This document shows positions 8,448 through 17,582 of a DNA stretch of 21,835 nt, one piece after another (within the stretch, counting starts at the first letter, position 1; each line of letters begins with the position of its first letter). This stretch comes from a virus, in the IMG/VR virus record IMGVR_UViG_3300025141_000890, positions 1-21,835 of that record; one strand, written 5' to 3'. The notes below the pieces were generated by a model. It saw only the letters and a program-made list of their open reading frames with translations, had not been told where the DNA came from and ran no database searches. The position numbers and the translations under genes were made by a program.

Positions 8448-11400
8448 ATGGGATTATATGAAGATATACTAAAACAGCAAGAAGCACAGCGGCAAAATCA
8501 ATTGCTTCTTGATACAGAACGTCAAAAGCTTGATGCAAATAGACAGTCTGGAGCTGTAGAGTTTCTAGGCCAAACATTATGGGGAGGTTTTTCTGCACTT
8601 TCAATGGGAGGTTTAGATCTACATGATATGTATACTGAGGCAAATGAGCCTGGAGAAAAGACTTGGGAAGATATTATTTCATTAGGAGGTCCTAGAGAAT
8701 GGGAGGATCTAAGCAATTGGGGTAAGGCTGGATATACTATTGGAACTGCTATGGGTATGCTTCCTACTTTTGGATTAGGAGGATTGGGAGCTAAAGGAGT
8801 AGTAAAAGGTGGTGCTAAGGTTGCTGGAAATGTAGGTGTTAAATCTCTTAAAAAGCAGGCTAGTAAGGAACTTTTAGAGAAAGCTAGCACTATTGCATCT
8901 AAGCATGGAGATGAAGTTGTAGAGACAATTGGTAAGCAAGCAGATACTATTATGGATGATGTATATAAACTTGCTGGAGAAGGAAGTGTTGCAGATGACA
9001 TTGGTAAGCAAATGGGAGGAGAATGGTATCAGCAGGTAGCTACTGCAGATATTGCACAAAGTCTTGCAAAAGCTCTTCCATTAGATCAAAAAGTTGCCAA
9101 TGAATTAGCTTCTGAAGCATTTGAGATATTTACAAGAAACAATCCTACAGATGCAGCTAATATGATGAGGGCAATGGTTAGAAGGATTCCTGGGCTAGAC
9201 AATAGAGCTGGAAAGATTGCTGGAGCTATGGCATATGAGTCTATGATTGGATTAAATATGGGTCTATTAAGAGCTGGTACTAACAATTTACAGAGATGGG
9301 CAACTGGATACCAAGGTCCAGATCAGTATGGATTTAAACCAGAAGGATCTTATTGGCTTGATACTATGCATCATGGGCTAAGTGAAGGAGCATGGTTTAG
9401 TGTTATCGGTCCTGTTAAGTTCATCAAAGGTGGAAAAGATAAAGCATTATGGAGAAAAGGAAAGGATGTTTTTACTGGAATGTATAAGGCTATGCGTCCT
9501 GCTGGCAAGTTAACTCATAAAGAATTACAGCATACTTTAACAGCCATGGATATTGTCCAGGGAGGTACCTTAAATTCTAGATTAGGCGATAAATGGGCCA
9601 GCAAGGGGGCTATGTGGTGGAAAGACGCTGTAAAGGGTGAGGGTACTACGGAGATGAGAAACTTCCTTAATGAGGCAAGGATGACGTTTTTAAAGCGTGC
9701 CCCTATAGATTTAGCTAAAGAATTTGGTAGAGAGATGTGGTCTAGTGCACCTAGAATGGGAATGGGAGTACTTGCTATGAATGCGCATGGACTATTTGAA
9801 TATTATAATCAAGGAGGAGATGGATTGCCATTTAATGCTATGGGCAGGGATCCTCAAGAAATTATAGGTAATGTTATGACTGCAGCATTTTTCACAAGAA
9901 GACCTCATTCTTTCCATGATAATAAACCTATGAAGTTCTTTGAGACTGGTAAGATAGAATCATATTTTGATGGAAAAGCCAGTGAACTTAGGAAGACTAC
10001 AGGTGCATTACAGACGATGATTAAGCATTATGATGGCTCTAGATTGGAAGCCTTAGAAAGAGTTACTGCAAGATTTGCTCCTCCAGCTCCAACTGGAAGT
10101 GAAAGAGCTAAGAATATTACTAATCATTCTATAGCATCATCTCCAGAAATAACAGAGTTGAAGGAGATATTAACTCCATTTATCTTAAGAGAAGGTGAGA
10201 TAAGACAGACAGGTAAGGGAAGATTTACTAATCTAGAAGATGCTGTAAATGATTATGTAGCTAAAAATTTTGCTGAAAAAGGCCAAGAGGGTAAGCGTGA
10301 TCAGTTGATGGAGCAATTATTTATAGCTAAAAAGATTATTGAGTTAAATAACAACCATACATTTGAACAGTTAGATATGAAGAATATTACTTCAGATCAG
10401 GCAGTTGAGCTAGTTCAAAAGATATCAAAGATAAATTTTGGAGATAGACCTTTACAGTATGAAAATATATTAGAAAGAGTTCCTGAATGGATTATGGAAT
10501 CTATAAGCAAGAATACTGTAGAGCCTATGGGTATCTCTAAGAGATTTATTAAAGGTATCTATGATGCATTGGGTATTGAATATCTAGATGAAAAGGGAGT
10601 TATAACAGCTCCAAGGATACATGATGTTCAGGGCATGCATTTTAATGATTCATTACTATTAGAGGCTTTTTCTACTGTATATAAAAATGGACTTAAAAGT
10701 GGCTGGATTAGAGAGGGTAGATCTGTAGAACTTCCTGAACTGAATGCTGAGAAATTATTACGGTCAAAATCTATTTGGGATAATTCTATTAATGAGCTCA
10801 TGCAATATACTTATGGTGAAGGATGGGTAGATAAGGGAATTGAAAGAGATATCAGTATACTTCAAAATGATGCATGGTATCATACTTATAGGAATATTGC
10901 AGATATTCAGCAGGCTAATGCTGCTAGAGCTCTTTTAACTGGAGACTCTAAGCATAATATGGATCCCACTGAATCTAAGAGATTAACTCAAGCTTTAAGT
11001 GAACTTTTATTTACATCTGAAAATCCAGGGATAGAGTATAAATCTGAAGCTGGATCTGGAGTTGAGGCTGCTGAGAGAGCAGAGTTAAATAAATTTATAG
11101 AAAGATTGCATGCTGGAGTAAAAAGTTTAAATCCTCAGATATCTAAAAAGGTTGGAAGACCTTTAACTGAAGAGCAGGCTAAAGAATTTAAGAATAAAAT
11201 AGAGCAACTTGCTGGAGATACCTTTAGTGTAGAAGAATCCTTTAGATTCTTTGAAAGATTTTCATTTGAGAAGTCTGTACAGAAATTAGGATTAAGTGAC
11301 ATGCGTGTTGGGTTTGACACTAAAGCAGCATTGATAGAATTATATAATAATCCAGATATTAATTTTGGAGATTCAGGTCAGTTAGTATTCCCAACTTTAA

Positions 11401-14400
11401 AAAATATTAAGAATGTGTTAAATGCAGCAGTTGAATCTAAAGAGCTTTCTAAAGAGGCAGCACAAGAGTATATTAAATTTTATGGAGATTTATCACAATC
11501 TGTCAGAGAAGCAGGAGTTGGACTTGTCAAGTTTAGCGATCAAGTTAATCAGACTGAAGCTGGCCAATGGGCTGCAGCTCTTAAAATGGCTAAGATTAAA
11601 GCTTTATCTAATATAGGTGGCATGATTACCAAAGAAGGTTCTCTTACTGCTAATTATGCATTTCAGGCAGTTCAAAGCCTAGATATGAAGAGGAGATTAA
11701 TTGCAAACGCTATATTGGAAATGTCTGACACAAGAATGATTGAATCTCAACAGGACGTTTTGAATTTATATGATAGGTCGAAAAGAGTATTACAAAATCT
11801 TGGTGCAGAGTTAAAAGAAGCTATCGATTCTAATGATGCAATCACTCTGCATGCATGGTCAAGTAAGATGAAGACTGCTAGAGAGTTAATTAAAAATATT
11901 GAGATGGCTGACGAGAGCACAAGGTCAGATTATTTACAGCAACTTATTGATTTAAAGAATGATGCTTTGAGTAAAATTAATCGTAATTCATGGAGTCAAA
12001 CTACGATTGATGATTTAGTGTCTCAGAAGCTAAGAAATACGTCTGGAAATATTCCAGGCAAAGATGTGACTGATAGTGGATTAAGGACTACGCTTGCACA
12101 ATTTAGTCTTAGATATGGAATAAATGCAACAGAGTTGAATGATATATTTTCTCCTGCAACTGAGGCTAGAATCAATGCAGAAACTATAAAGGTTTTAGGT
12201 AAAGAATTTTTAACAGATTATTATGATAATTTAGGTGGAATACAAAATGTAGATCTAAGAGTTAGAGTAGAAAATGTTATCTCTACTTTAGATAAATTAT
12301 CTGGTCAGATAGAAATGAATGGTGATACCTTTCATAAGCTTGTATATGAACCTTTAAAAACAAGAATAATGATTGATAGAAATATATCTGAACTTGCTGG
12401 TGAAAAATTAAAAATAAATTTTGAAACTGTAGAGTCTGATTTGTATAGTATTGCTTCTAGTTTTTTTAGTACTCGTCCTATCAAACACTTGCAAATAGAT
12501 CTTGCTAGCGGAAGATTACTGCAGACTCGTAAGCCTTTAGGTTATACTCCTGATCGAGGTATTACTGGGGTTATTAATGCATTAGAGGGAATGGGTGAAG
12601 GCCAGAAGCATATATATATATTAAACAATGATGTATTTATGGCTGATGGAAGAGTTAAGAATTTATTAGTTGGAAGAGATAGGAAGTTTATTGAAACAGA
12701 ATTAAAGACTAAAGATCTCCCAATAGAAGATGTCCAGGGTAAAGCTGAATTTTATACCATAGGGGCAACTGATAAAATAATTGATGTTAACCATTCCGAA
12801 CCATCACTGACAAGAGAATATAAGATTTTAAATTTAGATGAGAAGACTAGTGTTTTAGTTAGAATGGATAATGGTATCAAAAGGAATATAGCGGCAGCAT
12901 TTGATAGCGGTATTAGTGTTAATGATGGAGGACATTTATACAAACGATTACAGGCTATAATGGCTTCTGAAGGCAGGACAATAGATAGCAATCCAAGACT
13001 GAGACAGTTTATAGAGAGCATACAAGATGCATCAAGAATGAATGATCAATTAGCTGGTGATGCAATCCTTATGACAAGAATGATTCTTGATATGCCTAGT
13101 TTTGTAGAAAAATCTCTAGATCAATATGGCAGATTAAATGTTGAGAGTGCAGAATTTAAAGAGAGATGGAAAAGGCTTGGAATGACGCATTCTAAAAATG
13201 GATATATAGGTACTCCTCAAAATCTGGAAAAAACTGCAGCATTCTATAAAAATGCAGAGTCTCCTTTCCTTTCTAATATATACAAGGCTGTTAAGAAATG
13301 GGTAGAACCTGAAAATGGAAAATATAAAAAGGTTAAAGTACTATCTATAAATGATGAAGCAACTTATACTGATGGTAATTTAAGAAATATATTTAACTCT
13401 ATAGATAGGGCAAAGGTTGAGGTTGACAGGAGATTAGGCGAAGGAGAGATAGATAATTATACTAGAGATTATATGCTTCGTAGATATGAAGAGCTATCTA
13501 AATCTATTATGGATGGAGAAATGTTTGTATCAAAGGATGTGCTTCTTGCCTCAATGGCTATGCGTGGAGTTACACGAGAAATGGTAGATTATAATGAAAG
13601 AACTGGCAAGATTACTGGATTTAAATCTGGAGCAATAAAGCCTACTGTAACTCATGTAGATGTAGCATGGCAAGATCCTTCTGCACGTAATTATGGAGAA
13701 GTTACAGAATGGTATGGTAAGACAGCCTTTAAATATGCTCCAGAATTAGATAAGATAATGAAAATGCACAAGGTGGATGCAATTACTTTTAAATCTGCTA
13801 ATAAGATCAATGAGCATAAAGCTTCGAAAGATGCTCCATGGGATGTAGATGCAGACGGCAAGTCAACACGATATGCTACCCCTCAAGGCATTGATGCAGG
13901 TAATGTGGATATTATAAATGGAAATGTTGTAGACTTTCTTGGGAAGGGAGATGTAAATTTAGAAGTAACTCCTCAATCCATAACAGATATCCCATTTTCT
14001 TCAATTAATCTCAGAAGTATAAGTAGAGAGCATAATCCTATGGTTGGAAATAACACTGCTGTACATATGAGAGATAATAATGGTTTATCAGAATGGATAG
14101 GATTAGATAGAAAAATTGATGCATTATCCTATGGATTCCAAAATCAAGCTACTGATATATTTTTTAGAACTGAACTTGCCAATAAGGTATTTGGTGCAGC
14201 TGCAGAAGGTGGGGATAATTCAGCAGTTAGAACTGGAATTGAATCTGTTCTCAGTAGAAATGGATTATTAACAGATCCATGGATGCAAAAAAGATTAGAA
14301 GAAAATTTAATTAATTACTATATGAATAATGGAAATATAGGATCAGGAATTGTACCTGATGGATCCATTGATGTTATGAGTGCTGATCTGGGGAACTTAT

Positions 14401-17400
14401 CTATACCAATAAGGAGCAGGTTCCAAGTGGGTGGAAAAGATATTAGAGCTGTACAATTTTTTGGAGAATTTCAAATGTCTCATTATGGTGGACAAAGAGC
14501 ATTCGAATTGTATGGAGAAGGGCGTGGCAATATTCAGTCTGCAATTATACAGAAAATTAAATACTCAACTGATGCATTTAGTGTAGATTATAATGGAACT
14601 AGGTCAGACAAGGCAATTGACTCTAGGGTAGCAGATGCATTCATCACTACTACTTCGACTGGAGAGAAGTATTTGATTGTTGAGGGCATGGCAATAGATA
14701 AAAGTGGACGATTGCTAGATCTTGATAATATTGAATCTAATAAGCCAATTTTTGGTCCTACAGCACCTGCAAAGTATACTGCACCACAGCGTAGACCATC
14801 TACTAGACAGGCAGAAATGGAAATAAGGAATAAAATAGTTTATGATGATGCTGTGAAGCAGCAAGATGCTATTATAGAGGGAGCTAAAGGTAAAGGTTTA
14901 ACTACGATGTCTGAATATGCTTCTGAATTGTATACGTGGGGTAAAGAAAACAATAGAGCTGTATCTCTTGGTGTACTAAATAGTAGACAGCCTCGTAATA
15001 TGATTGGCGATATTGTTATCAATAAAGCCAAGGTTCTTGAAAAGGGAAATAATATAATAACTACAGTTGACAAAAGAAGTGGAAATATTAGCAGAATGAA
15101 TCATGTAGATGCAATTAATCCTCAAGATGCAGATTTTGATATGGATAAGTCTTTTGCATATACTGCTGCACATGGAAACTTTTGGATGGAAGCTGGTCGT
15201 TTAGCTGGTTATGATCTTACACGAGGACATCATATCGCTATCGCAGAAGATTTTGCTACAAGATTTAATTCTGCTATTCCTGAAATGTTAAGATCAGCAG
15301 AAATATCTCATGAAGAAGCTGTTGCTCAAGGTAATATGCATAGAGGTATGTTTGTTAAAATGCATCAGACAGCTACATATCTTGCAAACATTTTCAGAGA
15401 AGATCCAACTGTTATGACCTTTAAGGGAGATATTATAGGCGTAGGAAAGGGAGAGTTATATCAAGTTAGATTGAAACCTGGAGCTAATTATATTAGTACT
15501 GTAGATAATATAGCAGACTGGTCTAAAAAATATATTGACCTTTATAAGAATGCTTTATCTAAGAATGAAATGGATAGAGCTAGAGATATACAATATGATA
15601 TATTATTTGGCAAGGATGGCTTATTTGAAATCCATAGCCAAACAGGATTATTGCCAGATGTACAGCACTTAGGACATAATAGTGCAGCTCCTATTAGAGA
15701 GGCCATTATTAAGCGCTTTATACTCCCTATTAATAGATATTTAAAGATGAATCAAGGGGTGACTGCCGATAGTTATGGTAGTGAAAGAAAAGCTAGGCTA
15801 TCTGACTATAATAATTCATACTTTAGCATGATAAATGCTATCGACCCTAATAGGGCATATGCTGGAGTATTAAGTTCTGGTGAAGGTATGGATATGCAGG
15901 CAGGCTTAAGGGCAGCCTCCTCTTTCTTTGCCAACTCTAAAGCTCCATTTGATGTAGCTATGAAAAATTTACACCAAATATATGACCAAATGTATCATAT
16001 TAGATCAGAGTCAAGAAAGCCTAGAGCACTTGATCCTGTTAATGATATACTAAATTATATTGACGAAGGATTTATGGGTGATAGACTGGAATGGAATGAT
16101 GCAGATGCTGCTCAGAGACAGGTAATTGTTAATGATGTATATAGAAAATCACTAATAGATTTTGTAAAAGATCAAGAGAGAGCTTTAACCTTATCAGATA
16201 TGGCTGGAAGATTAAAATCTTTAGATCTACAAATAGAAGATGCTGAAAGATTTGGAAAGACAGATCAATTATTGGAGCGTAGATCTTATCAAGATCTTCT
16301 TGCCAAGAGAAATAGATTGCTTGAAGCGAAAACTATACTTGAATCCGCATTGACAACTCAATGGGGTGATGCTATAGAAGTTGGCATGGATATTAAGAAG
16401 CATTCAGGATATGAGGAAAGTAAGTATGAAAATCGAAGCTTTAAGCCTATGGTTATTGTTGATGCTAATACAAAAAAAGTGAAAGAAGTAATATTACCAG
16501 GAAAGCGTAATTTTCAAGAGATTTATAAAAAAGATATAATAATAGAAAATGGTAGAAGGTTTGAGATTACCGATCCATTAGAGCAAGAAGGCCTTAGAAT
16601 GGTATGGGAAAGGTTTGGTGGATTGCCAGGTATGACAGATAAATCAGGTAAAAGATTTGTTATAGATAGAAATCTTAATGAAACTGTTATTATGCCTGCT
16701 GTAAATAGAATCTATGCCAGAACAATAGAAGTAAGAGAGAACCTACTGAATGAAAATAGACTGTCTAATTCTGAAATGGCAAGGGAGAGAATCTCAATTA
16801 TTGCAGATGAGCTTGCAAGAAATACCGATATAGTTAATGCTATTAATCCTGAAACTGCAGATTTATATAGATGGGGGATAGTATCTAGATTGTTATCTCC
16901 AAGAGTAGATAACAGTGTAATTTCAATGAGAAATATTGTTGGCAATCAGGGAAGGCGAGCTATATTTGATGCTAAATTTATAGAAAGTAAGTTTGCAGAG
17001 CCTGTGTATTCATTGTTATCATCTGTGGAAAATGGATCATTTTTAACTTCAGGGATGGATAAAGCTACTGCTAGAGAAATATTAGATAATATTAATATTC
17101 AAAAGAAGATAGGTGCAGTCTCATCTAAAAATAAATTTATTGATTTAGAATTGCTAGAAAGTAGGTATTTTACAGAGCCTGCAGATATACAACAAGGATA
17201 TTTATCTAGTGGTATGCACCTAGACAAAAGTGTATTTGAACAATTGCAGCATCAAAATCAAAATATCAGAAGAGCTGCTGAAATTATGGTAGATTATGCT
17301 AGAGGGAACAGATTGTTAGATGGTGTAACTCTATATAAGGCTTCTAGGGAACTAACTAAAGCAGGTATTCCTATCGATAGGCAGATGGTTAGAAGTAAGT

Positions 17401-17561
17401 GGGAGCAGTTAGAAGATGGTACAGGCAAAGTATATGGTGAAAGAATTAGATCAATTTCTGAATTGGACTCAGCCCCTATGAGAAAGTGGGGAAATAATGG
17501 AGCTCTAAATGAATCTGTACAAAAAAGAACTAGAGAATTATATAAATGTTATCTTGATTGA
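8448..17561 (+). CDS. Giant virion protein, candidate single-chain RNA polymerase (3037 aa)
   Basis: One uninterrupted frame of 3037 residues. ATG 8448 follows the upstream stop by 4 bases, with a weak AAGG just before; an ATG at 8444 is out of frame. Residues 93-134 are Gly-rich and hydrophobic, perhaps membrane-contacting. Most of residues 140-1500 is helical and unrecognised. Near residue 1782 is F-K-S-A-N-K followed by I-N-E-H-K, a possible counterpart of the lysine-bearing beta-subunit barrel. Residues 2176-2183 read VLNSRQPR, and residues 2227-2234 read DADFDMDK. Together these match the beta' double-psi barrel pattern (N-R-x-P, then N-A-D-F-D-G-D), keeping the Arg, the Pro and all three metal-binding Asp (2229, 2231, 2233). 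A helix near 2298-2315 (HRGMFVKMHQTATYLANIF) could be the bridge helix. Known crAss-like phage virion polymerases combine such barrels in one long chain. I infer that this protein is packaged and ejected and transcribes early genes. Being a giant internal protein is fairly sure; active polymerase is likely but unproven. Confidence 0.6.
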   Translation: MGLYEDILKQQEAQRQNQLLLDTERQKLDANRQSGAVEFLGQTLWGGFSALSMGGLDLHDMYTEANEPGEKTWEDIISLGGPREWEDLSNWGKAGYTIGTAMGMLPTFGLGGLGAKGVVKGGAKVAGNVGVKSLKKQASKELLEKASTIASKHGDEVVETIGKQADTIMDDVYKLAGEGSVADDIGKQMGGEWYQQVATADIAQSLAKALPLDQKVANELASEAFEIFTRNNPTDAANMMRAMVRRIPGLDNRAGKIAGAMAYESMIGLNMGLLRAGTNNLQRWATGYQGPDQYGFKPEGSYWLDTMHHGLSEGAWFSVIGPVKFIKGGKDKALWRKGKDVFTGMYKAMRPAGKLTHKELQHTLTAMDIVQGGTLNSRLGDKWASKGAMWWKDAVKGEGTTEMRNFLNEARMTFLKRAPIDLAKEFGREMWSSAPRMGMGVLAMNAHGLFEYYNQGGDGLPFNAMGRDPQEIIGNVMTAAFFTRRPHSFHDNKPMKFFETGKIESYFDGKASELRKTTGALQTMIKHYDGSRLEALERVTARFAPPAPTGSERAKNITNHSIASSPEITELKEILTPFILREGEIRQTGKGRFTNLEDAVNDYVAKNFAEKGQEGKRDQLMEQLFIAKKIIELNNNHTFEQLDMKNITSDQAVELVQKISKINFGDRPLQYENILERVPEWIMESISKNTVEPMGISKRFIKGIYDALGIEYLDEKGVITAPRIHDVQGMHFNDSLLLEAFSTVYKNGLKSGWIREGRSVELPELNAEKLLRSKSIWDNSINELMQYTYGEGWVDKGIERDISILQNDAWYHTYRNIADIQQANAARALLTGDSKHNMDPTESKRLTQALSELLFTSENPGIEYKSEAGSGVEAAERAELNKFIERLHAGVKSLNPQISKKVGRPLTEEQAKEFKNKIEQLAGDTFSVEESFRFFERFSFEKSVQKLGLSDMRVGFDTKAALIELYNNPDINFGDSGQLVFPTLKNIKNVLNAAVESKELSKEAAQEYIKFYGDLSQSVREAGVGLVKFSDQVNQTEAGQWAAALKMAKIKALSNIGGMITKEGSLTANYAFQAVQSLDMKRRLIANAILEMSDTRMIESQQDVLNLYDRSKRVLQNLGAELKEAIDSNDAITLHAWSSKMKTARELIKNIEMADESTRSDYLQQLIDLKNDALSKINRNSWSQTTIDDLVSQKLRNTSGNIPGKDVTDSGLRTTLAQFSLRYGINATELNDIFSPATEARINAETIKVLGKEFLTDYYDNLGGIQNVDLRVRVENVISTLDKLSGQIEMNGDTFHKLVYEPLKTRIMIDRNISELAGEKLKINFETVESDLYSIASSFFSTRPIKHLQIDLASGRLLQTRKPLGYTPDRGITGVINALEGMGEGQKHIYILNNDVFMADGRVKNLLVGRDRKFIETELKTKDLPIEDVQGKAEFYTIGATDKIIDVNHSEPSLTREYKILNLDEKTSVLVRMDNGIKRNIAAAFDSGISVNDGGHLYKRLQAIMASEGRTIDSNPRLRQFIESIQDASRMNDQLAGDAILMTRMILDMPSFVEKSLDQYGRLNVESAEFKERWKRLGMTHSKNGYIGTPQNLEKTAAFYKNAESPFLSNIYKAVKKWVEPENGKYKKVKVLSINDEATYTDGNLRNIFNSIDRAKVEVDRRLGEGEIDNYTRDYMLRRYEELSKSIMDGEMFVSKDVLLASMAMRGVTREMVDYNERTGKITGFKSGAIKPTVTHVDVAWQDPSARNYGEVTEWYGKTAFKYAPELDKIMKMHKVDAITFKSANKINEHKASKDAPWDVDADGKSTRYATPQGIDAGNVDIINGNVVDFLGKGDVNLEVTPQSITDIPFSSINLRSISREHNPMVGNNTAVHMRDNNGLSEWIGLDRKIDALSYGFQNQATDIFFRTELANKVFGAAAEGGDNSAVRTGIESVLSRNGLLTDPWMQKRLEENLINYYMNNGNIGSGIVPDGSIDVMSADLGNLSIPIRSRFQVGGKDIRAVQFFGEFQMSHYGGQRAFELYGEGRGNIQSAIIQKIKYSTDAFSVDYNGTRSDKAIDSRVADAFITTTSTGEKYLIVEGMAIDKSGRLLDLDNIESNKPIFGPTAPAKYTAPQRRPSTRQAEMEIRNKIVYDDAVKQQDAIIEGAKGKGLTTMSEYASELYTWGKENNRAVSLGVLNSRQPRNMIGDIVINKAKVLEKGNNIITTVDKRSGNISRMNHVDAINPQDADFDMDKSFAYTAAHGNFWMEAGRLAGYDLTRGHHIAIAEDFATRFNSAIPEMLRSAEISHEEAVAQGNMHRGMFVKMHQTATYLANIFREDPTVMTFKGDIIGVGKGELYQVRLKPGANYISTVDNIADWSKKYIDLYKNALSKNEMDRARDIQYDILFGKDGLFEIHSQTGLLPDVQHLGHNSAAPIREAIIKRFILPINRYLKMNQGVTADSYGSERKARLSDYNNSYFSMINAIDPNRAYAGVLSSGEGMDMQAGLRAASSFFANSKAPFDVAMKNLHQIYDQMYHIRSESRKPRALDPVNDILNYIDEGFMGDRLEWNDADAAQRQVIVNDVYRKSLIDFVKDQERALTLSDMAGRLKSLDLQIEDAERFGKTDQLLERRSYQDLLAKRNRLLEAKTILESALTTQWGDAIEVGMDIKKHSGYEESKYENRSFKPMVIVDANTKKVKEVILPGKRNFQEIYKKDIIIENGRRFEITDPLEQEGLRMVWERFGGLPGMTDKSGKRFVIDRNLNETVIMPAVNRIYARTIEVRENLLNENRLSNSEMARERISIIADELARNTDIVNAINPETADLYRWGIVSRLLSPRVDNSVISMRNIVGNQGRRAIFDAKFIESKFAEPVYSLLSSVENGSFLTSGMDKATAREILDNINIQKKIGAVSSKNKFIDLELLESRYFTEPADIQQGYLSSGMHLDKSVFEQLQHQNQNIRRAAEIMVDYARGNRLLDGVTLYKASRELTKAGIPIDRQMVRSKWEQLEDGTGKVYGERIRSISELDSAPMRKWGNNGALNESVQKRTRELYKCYLD
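14985..15146 (+). other. RNA polymerase beta'-like double-psi barrel motif pair
   Basis: This stretch runs from Arg2180 of SRQP to Asp2233 of DFDMD in the giant protein. In cellular beta' subunits, the Arg of N-R-(A/Q)-P contacts the incoming nucleotide and the Asp triad of D-F-D-G-D holds the catalytic Mg. Here the spacing from Arg to the first Asp of the triad is 49 residues, against 35 in Escherichia coli. The difference fits one longer loop (KRSGNISRMN region). The Gly to Met change is at the position that does not bind metal. Confidence 0.6.
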
Positions 17562-17582
17562 TTTTATAAAGGACAATAGAAT

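Noticed and set aside
8522-9001. 159-codon minus-strand frame
   Set aside because: It is antisense to the giant gene's N-terminal region, has shadow-like composition (Ser, Pro, Leu) and shows no recognisable domain.
8448-17561. N4-type (T7-like fold) virion RNA polymerase as the identity of the giant protein
   Set aside because: Size and role fit, but I saw no T7-family motif set, while the RQP plus DFDMD pair points to the double-psi barrel class instead.
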